Shown in pieces: positions 27,703 to 36,694 of a stretch of DNA of 64,000 bases. Source of the DNA: Acidobacteria bacterium UBA2161 (GTDB lineage Bacteria; Acidobacteriota; Vicinamibacteria; Vicinamibacterales; UBA823). The stretch covers positions 20,332 to 84,331 of the forward strand of contig DCWN01000033.1 of NCBI GenBank assembly GCA_002328835.1, in the 5' to 3' direction. Position numbers and translations under genes: made by a program. Numbering within the stretch: the first letter of the stretch is position 1; every line of letters starts with the position of its first letter. The notes below the pieces were generated by a model. It was not told the DNA's origin and searched no databases. It saw nothing but the letters and a program-made list of their open reading frames with translations.

Positions 27703-27987
27703 TCAGGTGAGAAACTCGATCTGCGTGCGGGTCACCGTTCCAGGTTCCACGCGCTCGATCTCGTTCACGACCTTGGCGAGTGCCTCGTCGACGGCCGCGG
27801 TGTCGTTGCTGACCGCCACCACCGAGAGCGCTGCCCGCTGCCACAGGTCCTGATACTCGGTTTCGGCGATCGCCACGTTGAACTTCTTTAGCCGGTCCTT
27901 CACGCGGCGCAGCACCATCCGTTTGGCCTTGAGCGACTGCGCGTCAGGCAGGTGCAGTTCGACGGTCAGCAGGCCGACGATCGACAT
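27703..27987 (-). CDS. ylxP: DUF503 family protein (YlxP-like)
   Basis: ATG 27987 gives a 94-residue protein starting MSIVGLLTVELHLPDAQSLK; the longer frame has 41 poorly supported residues in front. It matches DUF503/YlxP, a small alpha/beta protein found almost always between infB and rbfA and thought to help ribosome assembly, though its biochemical role is not settled. Motifs are SLKAKRMVLRRVKDRLKKFN and the C-terminal strand TRTQIEFL. The YlxR and L7Ae-like genes usual between nusA and infB are absent from this operon. Confidence 0.88.
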   Translation of the reverse strand: MSIVGLLTVELHLPDAQSLKAKRMVLRRVKDRLKKFNVAIAETEYQDLWQRAALSVVAVSNDTAAVDEALAKVVNEIERVEPGTVTRTQIEFLT

Positions 27988-28060
27988 GATGGGGTAGCTG
28001 CCCCGCGCCGCCGCCGCGCTGCGACGGCTGACCTCAGGCGCGCCGCGGGACGGGCCTTCA

Positions 28061-30697
28061 TTAGACCGTCGCGGCGACTTGCTCGACGGTGAACGCCTCG
28101 ATGACATCACCGACCTTGATGTCGTTGAAGCGCTCGAACGCGATACCGCACTCCACGCCGGTCTTGACCTCGCTCACGTCGTCCTTGAACCGACGCAGCG
28201 AGCCGATGCGGCCCTCGTGGACCACGACGTTGTCGCGCAGCAGGCGGGCCTGCGCGTCGCCGGCGCGTGTGATCCGACCGTCGGTCACGATGCAGCCCGC
28301 AACCAAGCCGAACTTCGGCACCTTGAAGGTCTCGCGCACTTCCGCCGAGCCCAACCGCACTTCCTTCGTCGTCGGGTCGAGCAGGCCGGCCATGGCCTTC
28401 TTGATCTCGTCGGTCACGTTGTAAATGACGGAGTGGAGCCGCATGTCGAGCCCATCGCGCTCGGCGACCTCGGTGGCGTTGCGGTCGGGGCGGACGCTGA
28501 AGCCAATCACGATCGCGTTCGATGCGGACGCGAGCAAGGCATCGGATTCGTTGATCGCGCCGACGCCCTCGTGAATGATCCGAATCTTGACGCGCTCGTC
28601 GCTCAACTTCGTCAGCGTGTCGGACAGCACCTCGGCTGAACCCTGAACGTCGGCCTTGATGATGATCGGCAGTTCCTTGATGCCGCCTTCGGTGATCTGC
28701 TCCTGCAGCGATTCGAGCGTCAGTCGCGGCGATTTCGCGCCGAGCGCGCGTTCCTTCGCCTGGGTTTGACGCAGGTTCGCGATCTGGCGGGCCTTCGCGG
28801 CATCGGGGAGGGCCTGGAACGCATCGCCAGGCTGCGGTAGGCCACCCAGTCCGAGCACCTCCACCGGCGTCGACGGCGCCGCCAACTTGATCTGGCGCCC
28901 ACGGTCGTCGAGGAGCGCCCGAACCTTGCCGACGACCGTCCCGGCGATGAACGTGTCGCCGACGCGCAGCGTGCCGTCCTGGACGAGGATCGTCGCGACC
29001 GGGCCGCGCCCTCGGTCGAGCTTCGCCTCAAGGACCGTGCCGGCCGCATTGCGCTTCGGGTTCGCCTTCAACTCGCCGAGTTCGGTCACCAGCAGGATCA
29101 TCTCGAGCAGCAGCTCGATGTTCTCGCCCTTCTTTGCGGAGACGTCGACGGTGACGGTCTTGCCGCCCCAGGCTTCCGGGGCGAGGTCGAGGTCCGACAG
29201 CTCGGTCTTGACCCGATCGGGGTTCGCGTCGGGCTTGTCGATCTTGTTGACCGCGACGATGATCGGCACGCCGGCCGCGCGAGCGTGGTCGATCGCCTCC
29301 TTCGTCTGCGGCATGACGCCGTCATCGGCCGCCACAACGAGCACGACCACATCGGTGACCTTCGCGCCACGAGCGCGCATCAGGGTGAATGCGGCGTGAC
29401 CCGGGGTGTCGAGAAAGACGATTCGCTGGTCTTTCGCGGACACGGCGTAGGCGCCGATATGCTGCGTGATGCCGCCTGCTTCGCGTTCGGCCACGCGCGT
29501 TTCTCGGATGGCGTCGAGTAGCGTCGTCTTGCCGTGGTCGACGTGACCCATGACGGTGACGACCGGCGCGCGCGGTTCGAGATCTTCCGGCTGCGCCTCT
29601 TGCTGCTCCACGTGGAGCATCTCCTCCTCGAAGCTGCGCATTTCGACGTCGGCGCCGAACTCGCGGGCGATCATCGTCGCGGTCTCGTTGTCCAGCGTCG
29701 TGTTGATCGTCGTCATGATGCGCTTTTCCATCAGTTTCTTCAGCACATCCTTGGGGCGCGTGTCGAGCTTGTCCGCCAGATCCTTGACGGTCATGCCTTC
29801 GGCGAGCGTGATCGTCCGTGTGATCTCCGGCGCCGGCGCTGGCGCGGCGGGCGCGGTCGCGCGCGGGTGCTTCCGCCGACCCGATCGACCGCCCGGCCGG
29901 AACGGCGGGCGGCGCCCGCGATGCGGCAAGCCTCCGGGGCGCGGCGGCAGTGGCGAGCGGGTCGTTGGCGACGGTGCCGGCCGCGTGCCACCGATCGGCG
30001 GGCGTGACGGCGACACGGCGACTCTCGGGACGCCGCCGCCGGCCACCGGCCGCGTGGCCGGGCGCGGCGGAGGCGGCGTCGGGCGCTTGACGGTCGTCTG
30101 GGGTGCCGCGGCCTTCGGCGCGGCCGGCGTGCTGTCGTCCTCGACCCTCAGCCGGAGGGTCGGCGGGACGATTCGCGCCGCGCGCGGCGGTGGAGTGGGC
30201 GCGGCGGGCTCGGGCACCGGCTCCGGTTCAGCGGCGGCCACCTCCGGGCTCGCCGCGACCACCGGCTCGGCCACCTCCACCGGTGCGCCGTCCGCGGCCA
30301 ATGCGGGCGGTTGCGTCGGCGCGGCATCGGCCACGGCATCGGTCGCCTCGGCGTCGGCCTCGGCTTCGCCTTCTTCAGGCGCGGGCTTCGGCTTGACCTT
30401 GACCAGCCTCGGCGGAGGCAGCGGTCGTGAGGCAGGCTTGGCCGGTTCAGCCGTTCGCGCGCTGGCGCGGCCCTTGCGGCTCTTGGCCTTGGGCTTGCCC
30501 GTGAACATCGGCCCGCCCGGCACGCTGAGGCCGCGGTCGCGCGCCACGCGCTCGACGAACTGCCGGGCGACAACTTCTTCGATCGTGCTGGAGGCGCTCT
30601 TCACATCGATGCCGTGATCGCGCTTGAGCAGCGCGACCACATCCTGGCTCGTGGTGTTGAGCACTTCCGCGACTTTGTAGATCCGAACGGTGGCCAA
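28061..30697 (-). CDS. infB: Translation initiation factor IF-2
   Basis: The 878-residue GTPase brings initiator tRNA to the ribosome. The first 55 residues are the IF2 N-terminal helical module (RIYKVAEVLNTTSQDVVALL). Residues about 60-290 are a long Pro/Ala/Glu/Arg-rich linker of low complexity. The G domain has GHVDHGKTTLL, DTPGHAAF and NKIDKP. Beta-barrel and C-terminal domains II-IV follow, ending FTVEQVAATV. The large repetitive linker accounts for the long antisense open frame at 29550-30617. It lies 60 nt after nusA. Confidence 0.98.
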   Translation of the reverse strand: MATVRIYKVAEVLNTTSQDVVALLKRDHGIDVKSASSTIEEVVARQFVERVARDRGLSVPGGPMFTGKPKAKSRKGRASARTAEPAKPASRPLPPPRLVKVKPKPAPEEGEAEADAEATDAVADAAPTQPPALAADGAPVEVAEPVVAASPEVAAAEPEPVPEPAAPTPPPRAARIVPPTLRLRVEDDSTPAAPKAAAPQTTVKRPTPPPPRPATRPVAGGGVPRVAVSPSRPPIGGTRPAPSPTTRSPLPPRPGGLPHRGRRPPFRPGGRSGRRKHPRATAPAAPAPAPEITRTITLAEGMTVKDLADKLDTRPKDVLKKLMEKRIMTTINTTLDNETATMIAREFGADVEMRSFEEEMLHVEQQEAQPEDLEPRAPVVTVMGHVDHGKTTLLDAIRETRVAEREAGGITQHIGAYAVSAKDQRIVFLDTPGHAAFTLMRARGAKVTDVVVLVVAADDGVMPQTKEAIDHARAAGVPIIVAVNKIDKPDANPDRVKTELSDLDLAPEAWGGKTVTVDVSAKKGENIELLLEMILLVTELGELKANPKRNAAGTVLEAKLDRGRGPVATILVQDGTLRVGDTFIAGTVVGKVRALLDDRGRQIKLAAPSTPVEVLGLGGLPQPGDAFQALPDAAKARQIANLRQTQAKERALGAKSPRLTLESLQEQITEGGIKELPIIIKADVQGSAEVLSDTLTKLSDERVKIRIIHEGVGAINESDALLASASNAIVIGFSVRPDRNATEVAERDGLDMRLHSVIYNVTDEIKKAMAGLLDPTTKEVRLGSAEVRETFKVPKFGLVAGCIVTDGRITRAGDAQARLLRDNVVVHEGRIGSLRRFKDDVSEVKTGVECGIAFERFNDIKVGDVIEAFTVEQVAATV

Positions 30698-30757
30698 ACG
30701 TATCCTCGCCTCGTGACTGGTCGATGTAGTCTTGGGTCTCTTCCCCGAACGTTACGC

Positions 30758-32305
30758 TTACTCCGCCCGCTCGGGCGCGCCGGCTGCCTCCGCGACGGGT
30801 GCCTTCTCCGTGCCGGTGCCTTCGCTGGCGGCCGGCGCGTCCTTGGTATCGGTGCCGGCGTTGGCGTCGGCGACCTCGCCGACGGCCTCGGGCACGGTGG
30901 CGTCGCCGTCGGCCGCGGCCTCACCGCTCTCGACCGGCATGGCGTCCGGGGCATCCGGTGTCGCCTCGGCCGTCTCCTCATCCCCGGTGCTGGCAAACAG
31001 CGCGTCCAGCGCGACGGCCGGCTGGCTCGCCGCCACGACGCCCTTTGCCGCCTCCTGCACCGCGGCGGCCAGCGCATCATCGGCGCCGAGAATCTGGGCC
31101 AGCTCGTGGGCCGGCAGGTCGGTCAGCCGCTCAGCCGTGTGGAGCGACGAGTCCAGCAGGGTTCGCCACATGCCTTCGCCGAAACCCTCGACGGCGAACA
31201 GCGCCGCGGCGACGTCGGCCTGCGCGCGCTCGGCGTCGAAGCCTTCGAACTGCGCCTCGACTTCGCGGCGCTTCTCTTCCTCGCTCTTGATGTCGATCTT
31301 CCAGCCAGTCAGCTTCGCCGCCAGGCGGACGTTCTGCCCCTTCTTCCCGATTGCGAGCGAGAGTTGTCTGTCCTCGACGACCACTTCCATGACCCTTTCG
31401 GCCTCGTCGACGATGCCGACGCGCTGCACGCGCGCTGGGCTGATGGCGTTGGTGACCAGCGTGACCGGATCGTCCGACCACTCGACGATGTCAATCTTCT
31501 CGCCGCGGAGTTCCCGGATGATCGACTGCACGCGCGTTCCTTTCATGCCGACGCACGCGCCGACCGGGTCGACGTCGCGCTCGCGCGAGAACACCGCGAC
31601 CTTCGCGCGGTCGCCGGCCTCGCGGACCGCGCCACGAATCTGCACGGTCGCGTCGTAGATCTCCGGGACCTCCTGCTCGAACAGCTTGATGAGCAGGGCC
31701 GGGTCCGTCCGGGACAGCACGATCTGCGGTCCCTTCGTGCTGCGGTTGACGCCCTTGATCACGGCACGGATCCGGTCGCCGGCGGTGTAATTCTCGGCGC
31801 GGGACTGCTCCTTGCGCGGCAGGAGGACTTCGATGCGCCCCATCTCCACGATGATGTCGCCGCTCTCGAATCGCTTGACGAGGCCGTTGACAACTTCGCC
31901 GACTCGGTCGCTGTACTCCGCGTAGATGTTCTCGCGCTCGGCCTCTCGAACCTTCTGAAAGATGACTTGCTTTGCGGTCTGCGCGGCGATACGCCCGAGC
32001 ACATCGGTCGGCTTGGGGAATTCGATCTCCATGTCGACCTCGGCCTCGTCGCCATAGAGCTCCTGGGCTTCAGCCAGCGAGATTTCCTTCTCCGCGTCGG
32101 CGACTTCCTCCACGATCTGCCGGACGGCGAACAGTTCGACCTGTCCGGTTTCCGGGTTGAACTTCGTTCGGAGGTTCTCGTCGGTCTTGTAGTACTTGCG
32201 CGAGGCCGTCAGCACCGCATCCTCGATCGCCGTAATGATGACGTCGGGCTCGATCCCTTTTTCCTTCGCGAGCGCTTCGATAGTTTGCTGCAACGGGTTG
32301 TTCAT
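30758..32305 (-). CDS. nusA: Transcription termination/antitermination factor NusA
   Basis: ATG 32305 opens MNNPLQQTIEALAKEKGIEPD, the family start; upstream codons belong to rimP in another frame. The 515-residue protein has the N-terminal RNA polymerase domain (1-125), an S1 domain (about 130-200), two KH domains (about 200-345, with VGACVGMKGTRVQSIIREL and LAIGKKGQNVRLAAKLTG), one helix-hairpin-helix repeat region (about 375-430, FAVEGFGEGMWRTLL), and an Ala/Asp/Glu-rich tail from about 440 that resembles a low-complexity linker. It modulates pausing and termination. It starts 11 nt after rimP. Confidence 0.96.
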   Translation of the reverse strand: MNNPLQQTIEALAKEKGIEPDVIITAIEDAVLTASRKYYKTDENLRTKFNPETGQVELFAVRQIVEEVADAEKEISLAEAQELYGDEAEVDMEIEFPKPTDVLGRIAAQTAKQVIFQKVREAERENIYAEYSDRVGEVVNGLVKRFESGDIIVEMGRIEVLLPRKEQSRAENYTAGDRIRAVIKGVNRSTKGPQIVLSRTDPALLIKLFEQEVPEIYDATVQIRGAVREAGDRAKVAVFSRERDVDPVGACVGMKGTRVQSIIRELRGEKIDIVEWSDDPVTLVTNAISPARVQRVGIVDEAERVMEVVVEDRQLSLAIGKKGQNVRLAAKLTGWKIDIKSEEEKRREVEAQFEGFDAERAQADVAAALFAVEGFGEGMWRTLLDSSLHTAERLTDLPAHELAQILGADDALAAAVQEAAKGVVAASQPAVALDALFASTGDEETAEATPDAPDAMPVESGEAAADGDATVPEAVGEVADANAGTDTKDAPAASEGTGTEKAPVAEAAGAPERAE

Positions 32306-32316
32306 GATGCGTCTAC

Positions 32317-32799
32317 TCAGAATTCCACTTCTAGCCTGGCCCGCGTAATGACACCGAACGGCACGCGATGCATGCGCGAGTCGGCCTCCAGCAGCACCGC
32401 CTCGTCCGTGACGTCGTGGATCCGCCCCTTCAGGAAGCTCTGCCCATCGACGGCCTCGGAGACGACCACCTGCGCCAGCCGCCCGGCGAATCGGCGGTAG
32501 TCCGCTGGCCGTCGCAGCGGCCGGTCGAGCCCCGGGGACGACACCTCGAGGGTGTACGCGCCGTCCAGCACTTCCTCGACGTCGAGCACGGCGCTCAGTT
32601 CCCGACTCACGTTCTGACAGTCGTCGACGCCGATACCATCCTCGGCGCCGGCGTCGGGTCGATCGAGCACGACCCGCAGCACCCAGCCGGTCGACTCCCG
32701 CCGCCACTGGACGTCGAACACATCCAGACCATGCCCGCCCGCGACCCGTTCGGCCATGGCGTGGAGACGCTGCCACCTGTCGTCGACTGGACGCTCCAC
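32317..32799 (-). CDS. rimP: Ribosome maturation factor RimP
   Basis: The 160-residue protein is needed for 30S subunit maturation. It shows the RimP features HGLDVFDVQWRRESTGWVLRV, DDCQNVSRELSAVLDVEE and YTLEVSSPGLDRPL. I place the start at GTG 32799. A longer open frame begins at 32889, but it would read through the hairpin and T-tract at 32817-32848, which look like a terminator/attenuator. ATG at residue 16 is a further option. It heads the nusA-infB operon. Confidence 0.9.
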   Translation of the reverse strand: MERPVDDRWQRLHAMAERVAGGHGLDVFDVQWRRESTGWVLRVVLDRPDAGAEDGIGVDDCQNVSRELSAVLDVEEVLDGAYTLEVSSPGLDRPLRRPADYRRFAGRLAQVVVSEAVDGQSFLKGRIHDVTDEAVLLEADSRMHRVPFGVITRARLEVEF

Positions 32800-32816
32800 G
32801 ATCGCTTCCGAGAGCC

Positions 32817-32869
32817 CTGAAAACACAAAAAGTGGGCACGAGCCCACTACACCCGGATCCTTTCGGATC
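32817..32869 (-). terminator. Terminator/attenuator in the rimP leader
   Basis: On the minus strand a 5-bp hairpin with a GAAA tetraloop (32869-32856) is followed by the hairpin AGTGGGC-TCGT-GCCCACT (32848-32831) and the tract TTTTGTGTTTT. It lies 50-80 nt after the rimO stop and just before the rimP start, so it may end the asnS-rimO transcript, attenuate the rimP operon, or both. A conserved terminator-bearing leader before rimP is known in other bacteria. Confidence 0.75.
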
Positions 32870-32899
32870 AGGTCTATCGATGTTATCACGACGGTATGG

Positions 32900-34279
32900 C
32901 TACGGCAATGGACGGACGAGCAGATCGTAGTCGTGGCTGCCGACGATCTCGGTGTCGACGAGCTGGCCCGGCGCGAATCCGGACGGGTCGCACTCGGTGA
33001 GGTAGGTGATCGGGTCGATCTCGGGCGCCTGGCCCGCCCATCGGCCCCGGACCACGAGCGGATGCTCGGCCGAGTGTCCCTCGATGAGCACCCGCACCCG
33101 CTGCCCGACCCGTTCGGCCTGACGACGCGACGCGATCTTCTGCTGCCGGAGCATCAGATCGCGGCGACGGGCCGTCTTCGTGTCGGCCGGTACGTCGTCC
33201 TCCAGGGCGAAAGCCCGCGTCCCTTCCTCGTGCGAATACGTGAACACGCCGACATGATCGAACTGCGCGTGCTCCACGAAGTCGCACAGTTCGGCGAAGT
33301 CGGCATCGGTCTCTCCCGGAAACCCCACGATGAACGTGGTGCGCAGGGTGATCTCGGAGATCCGGTGGCGGAACGACTCGAGCAGCCGCTCGTAGCTGGC
33401 ACGGGTGCCGGGTCGTCCCATCTGCCTCAGGATTGCCGCCGAGGAATGCTGCAGCGGCAGGTCGATGTAATTGCACACCTTGTCGCAGTCGGCGATCGCG
33501 TCGATCGTGTCGCCCGTGATCGTCGTCGGGTAGAGGTAGAGCAGGCGGATCCACTCCAGGCCGTCGACGCCGTTCAGGGCGTGGAGGAGTCGCGGGAGCG
33601 CGCCGCGCTCGTCACGATCCAGTCCGTACATCGTCGTGTCCTGCGAAATGAGGATCAGTTCCTTCACGCCGCGGGCCGCCATCGCCCGAGCCTCAGCCAC
33701 GATCGAGTCAGCCGGTCGGCTGCGGTACCCACCGCGCAGCGTCGGAATGATGCAGAATGCGCACGCGTAGTCGCAGCCTTCTGCAACTTTGACGTAGGCG
33801 AGGTGCGAGGCGGTCGTGCGGCGCCTCGGCGTGTCGGCGTCGTAGAGGTACTTCAGCTGCCGGGGCTGGGCGGGTTCCGCGGCGGCCTCGACCGGGTCGC
33901 GTAGCAGTTGCATCGGCACGCCGGTGGCGCGCGCCGACCCGTCGAGCGCGCCGACGATGTCGGGGATCTCGTCGGTGCCCAGCACGGCGTCGATCTCCGG
34001 CATGTGCTTCCGCAGCTCGTCGCGATATCGCTCGGCCAAGCATCCGGTCACGACCAGACGCCGGCACGCGCCGTCCCGTTTGTGCCGCGCCACGTCGAGA
34101 ATCGTGTCGACCGATTCTTCCTTCGCCTTGTCGATGAACGCACAGGTGTTCACGACGATGACGTCGGCCCCCTCGGCGCGCTCGGTCACCTCGTGGCCGG
34201 CGCGCTCGACGAGTCCGAGCATCACTTCGCTGTCCACGAGGTTCTTGGGGCAGCCCAGCGAGACGAAGCCAATCTTCAT
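32900..34279 (-). CDS. rimO: Ribosomal protein S12 methylthiotransferase RimO
   Basis: ATG 34279 gives 459 residues starting MKIGFVSLGCPKNLVDSEVM; the longer frame is antisense-type sequence. The enzyme is a radical SAM protein that methylthiolates an aspartate of ribosomal protein S12. The N-terminal domain has three cysteines (in LGCPKN, VNTCAFI and VTGCLAERY) for one 4Fe-4S cluster; the radical SAM motif is CDYACAFC. The C-terminal TRAM domain binds S12 (from about 385). It lies 14 nt after asnS and upstream of rimP, so the operon is devoted to ribosome maturation. Confidence 0.96.
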   Translation of the reverse strand: MKIGFVSLGCPKNLVDSEVMLGLVERAGHEVTERAEGADVIVVNTCAFIDKAKEESVDTILDVARHKRDGACRRLVVTGCLAERYRDELRKHMPEIDAVLGTDEIPDIVGALDGSARATGVPMQLLRDPVEAAAEPAQPRQLKYLYDADTPRRRTTASHLAYVKVAEGCDYACAFCIIPTLRGGYRSRPADSIVAEARAMAARGVKELILISQDTTMYGLDRDERGALPRLLHALNGVDGLEWIRLLYLYPTTITGDTIDAIADCDKVCNYIDLPLQHSSAAILRQMGRPGTRASYERLLESFRHRISEITLRTTFIVGFPGETDADFAELCDFVEHAQFDHVGVFTYSHEEGTRAFALEDDVPADTKTARRRDLMLRQQKIASRRQAERVGQRVRVLIEGHSAEHPLVVRGRWAGQAPEIDPITYLTECDPSGFAPGQLVDTEIVGSHDYDLLVRPLP

Positions 34280-34293
34280 CGGGGTCTCAACGC

Positions 34294-35586
34294 CTACGGG
34301 TAGAGACGGTAGAGCATGCGGGGGTACGGAATGGCTTCCCGGAGGTGTTCCAGGCCGCACAGCCACGCGAGCAGGCGCTCGATGCCCATGCCGAATCCCG
34401 AGTGCGGGACGGTGCCGTACCGACGGAGGTCGAGATACCACTCGAAGGCTTCCTGGGGCAGGTCGTGCGTCTTGATCCGTGCGAGCAAGACGTCCAGGTC
34501 GTCTTCGCGCTGCCCGCCGCCGATGATTTCTCCGTAGCCTTCGGGCGCGAGGATGTCGACGGAGAGCGAGAGCTCGGGGCGGTCCGCGTCGGACTTCATG
34601 TAGAACGCCTTGATCTTCGAGGGAAACCGGTGCACCGCAACCGGCCGGTCGAACTGCTCGGCCAGCACGGTCTCGTCCGTGCCGCCGAAATCGCCGCCCC
34701 ATTCGAAGGCTTGTCCGTTGGCGTTGAGCGTCTCGACGGCCTCGTCATAGGTGATGCGCGGAAACGGCGCCTGCACCCGTTCGAGTGCCGACACATTGCG
34801 CTCGAGCGTCGCCAACTCCCGCTGTCGCGTCTCGAGGACCTGCGCCACTACGGCCACCACGAGCGCTTCGCCAAGCTCGATCGCGTCGTCGAGCGTGGCA
34901 AACGCCATTTCCGGCTCGACCATCCAGAACTCGGTCAGGTGGCGCCGGGTCTTCGATTTCTCCGCCCTGAACGTCGGGCCGAAGCAGTACACGCGCCCCA
35001 GTGCCATGATGTTGGCTTCGTTGTACAGCTGGCCGCTCTGGGCGAGGTAGGCCGTCGCATCGTCGAAATACTGGACGGGGAAGAGCGTTGTCGTGCCCTC
35101 GCACGCCGCTGGCGTGAAGATCGGGGTGTCGGCGAGCGTGAAGCCTCGGCTGTTGAAGAAGTCGCGTACCGCGTCCACCACGGCATGGCGGATCCGCAGG
35201 ATCGCCTGCTGCCGTGGCGAGCGGATCCAGAGGTGTCGGCGGTCGAGCAGGTAGTCGACGCCATGCTCCTTCGGCGTAATCGGGTAGTCGTGCGACTCGC
35301 CGAAGACCTCGAGGCCGGCAACGTCGATTTCGTAGCCGCCGGGGGCGCGCGCGTCGGCGCGGACGGTGCCCTCCACCGCGAGCGATGTTTCCTGGCCGAG
35401 GTGATCCGCGCGTTCGAATACCTCCTCTCCGACCGCGGCCTTCGACATGACCGCCTGGATGAAGCCGGTGCCGTCGCGTACGGTGAGAAAGTGGATCTTG
35501 CCGCTGGAGCGTCGCCTGTGCAACCAACCCCGCAACGTCACCGGCTGGCCCTCGAAGCGCGCGATGTCATCGATGTACACGGGCAT
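34294..35586 (-). CDS. asnS: Asparaginyl-tRNA synthetase
   Basis: ATG 35586 follows GGAG and opens [18 protein letters not shown]; the longer frame adds 24 unsupported residues. The 430-residue class IIb enzyme has the N-terminal OB-fold (about 15-100) and the catalytic domain with motif 2 ([21 protein letters not shown]) and motif 3 ([13 protein letters not shown]). The insertion and serine/glycine pattern around [11 protein letters not shown] are typical of AsnRS rather than AspRS. It is 14 nt before rimO and 76 nt after the sugar kinase gene. Confidence 0.93.
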   Translation of the reverse strand: MPVYIDDIARFEGQPVTLRGWLHRRRSSGKIHFLTVRDGTGFIQAVMSKAAVGEEVFERADHLGQETSLAVEGTVRADARAPGGYEIDVAGLEVFGESHDYPITPKEHGVDYLLDRRHLWIRSPRQQAILRIRHAVVDAVRDFFNSRGFTLADTPIFTPAACEGTTTLFPVQYFDDATAYLAQSGQLYNEANIMALGRVYCFGPTFRAEKSKTRRHLTEFWMVEPEMAFATLDDAIELGEALVVAVVAQVLETRQRELATLERNVSALERVQAPFPRITYDEAVETLNANGQAFEWGGDFGGTDETVLAEQFDRPVAVHRFPSKIKAFYMKSDADRPELSLSVDILAPEGYGEIIGGGQREDDLDVLLARIKTHDLPQEAFEWYLDLRRYGTVPHSGFGMGIERLLAWLCGLEHLREAIPYPRMLYRLYP

Positions 35587-35662
35587 CACTCCATCGTAGC
35601 CGATCTCTCGCGCGGCCATAGGGCCCGATGGCCGGCCGGCCTCGTGGTCGACGCCCAACCGG

Positions 35663-36694
35663 TCAGCCGACTTCCGGCAGCAGCGTGGCGAGTGCGCGGC
35701 GGAGGGCGTCGTAGCGAGGATTGCGGCCGAACGTCTGCCTGAGGTAGTGCAGGGTGCGGGGGATGTACTGGATGTAGACCGGGTTCCGCCGGACCGACGT
35801 CTGGTAGCCGAACGTGCCGAGCGCCTTGAGATTGCGTTGTAGCGCCATCGTGTCGAACTGGCGCCGGAACGCCTCGCCCGCCGGCGGGTCGTTCGTGCTC
35901 GCCAGAAAACGATCGATGAGCGCTTCGATCGTGTCCTCGGTCAGGTCAGCATAGGAATCGCGCAGGAGCGAGACGAGGTCGTAGGCGGCGGGTCCCATCC
36001 GGGCGTCCTGGAAGTCGATGACGTAGAGTCGCCCGTCGTGCAGCATCAGATTGCGGCTGTGGTAATCGCGGTGGCAGAGCACGCGCGGCTCGCCCGCCAG
36101 TTCCACGCAGAGCCGTTGGAACGCGCCGGTCAGGTCCTCGCGTACCGCCCTGTCGAGGGTGGCGCCGCGGTAGCCCTCGAGAAAATGCTCGACGAAGAAG
36201 TCGAGCTCCCACATCAGTTTCGCGACGTCGAACGCGATCGTGAAGGGCAGCACACCCGGCGTGGCCAGCTCGGCGCCCCGTTGCTGAATGATCGTGATGA
36301 GGTCGACCGCCTCTCGGTACAGCGCCATGTGGTCGGTGGCCGATCCGGCGCCGAGGTGGGCCTGCAGGGTGATGTCGCCGAGGTCCTGCAGCGCCAGCAC
36401 GCCGAGATCGGCGGCGTGTTCGAGGACCGTCGGGACAGGTACGGCCATCTGGTCCAGCAGCGACGCCATCATGATGAACGGCAGCGTGTTGAACTCGAAC
36501 GACTCGGTGTAGAGGGCCAGGACGAACGAATCCCCGTCGCGTGGAATGACCCGCACGTAGCGCCGGTTGGACGCGTCGCCGGTGAGTGGCACGAGCGGCG
36601 CGTCGATCTCGGCGAGCCAGGAACGCTCGAGGAAGTGCCTGACGCGGGCGCGCCAGACCTCGTCGGCCGGTCCGATCGGCGGCGGCGCCATCAT
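35663..36694 (-). CDS. Phosphotransferase of the aminoglycoside kinase fold, AmgK-like sugar kinase
   Basis: The 343-residue protein has the APH kinase fold: an N-terminal lobe with [14 protein letters not shown], the hinge region [11 protein letters not shown], and the catalytic loop [13 protein letters not shown] with the metal-binding [15 protein letters not shown]. This pattern matches AmgK, the anomeric kinase that phosphorylates N-acetylmuramic acid and N-acetylglucosamine during cell-wall recycling. Pairing with a nucleotidyltransferase (overlap 4 nt) is also as for AmgK-MurU. Related family members phosphorylate other substrates, so the assignment is moderate. Confidence 0.78.
   Translation of the reverse strand: MMAPPPIGPADEVWRARVRHFLERSWLAEIDAPLVPLTGDASNRRYVRVIPRDGDSFVLALYTESFEFNTLPFIMMASLLDQMAVPVPTVLEHAADLGVLALQDLGDITLQAHLGAGSATDHMALYREAVDLITIIQQRGAELATPGVLPFTIAFDVAKLMWELDFFVEHFLEGYRGATLDRAVREDLTGAFQRLCVELAGEPRVLCHRDYHSRNLMLHDGRLYVIDFQDARMGPAAYDLVSLLRDSYADLTEDTIEALIDRFLASTNDPPAGEAFRRQFDTMALQRNLKALGTFGYQTSVRRNPVYIQYIPRTLHYLRQTFGRNPRYDALRRALATLLPEVG

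Noticed and set aside
29550..30617. A Gly/Ala-rich plus-strand open frame opposite infB
   Set aside because: It mirrors the low-complexity Pro/Ala linker of IF-2.
30614..32500. A 628-residue plus-strand open frame opposite nusA
   Set aside because: Antisense frame of nusA and rimP; no recognisable motif and no ribosome binding site.
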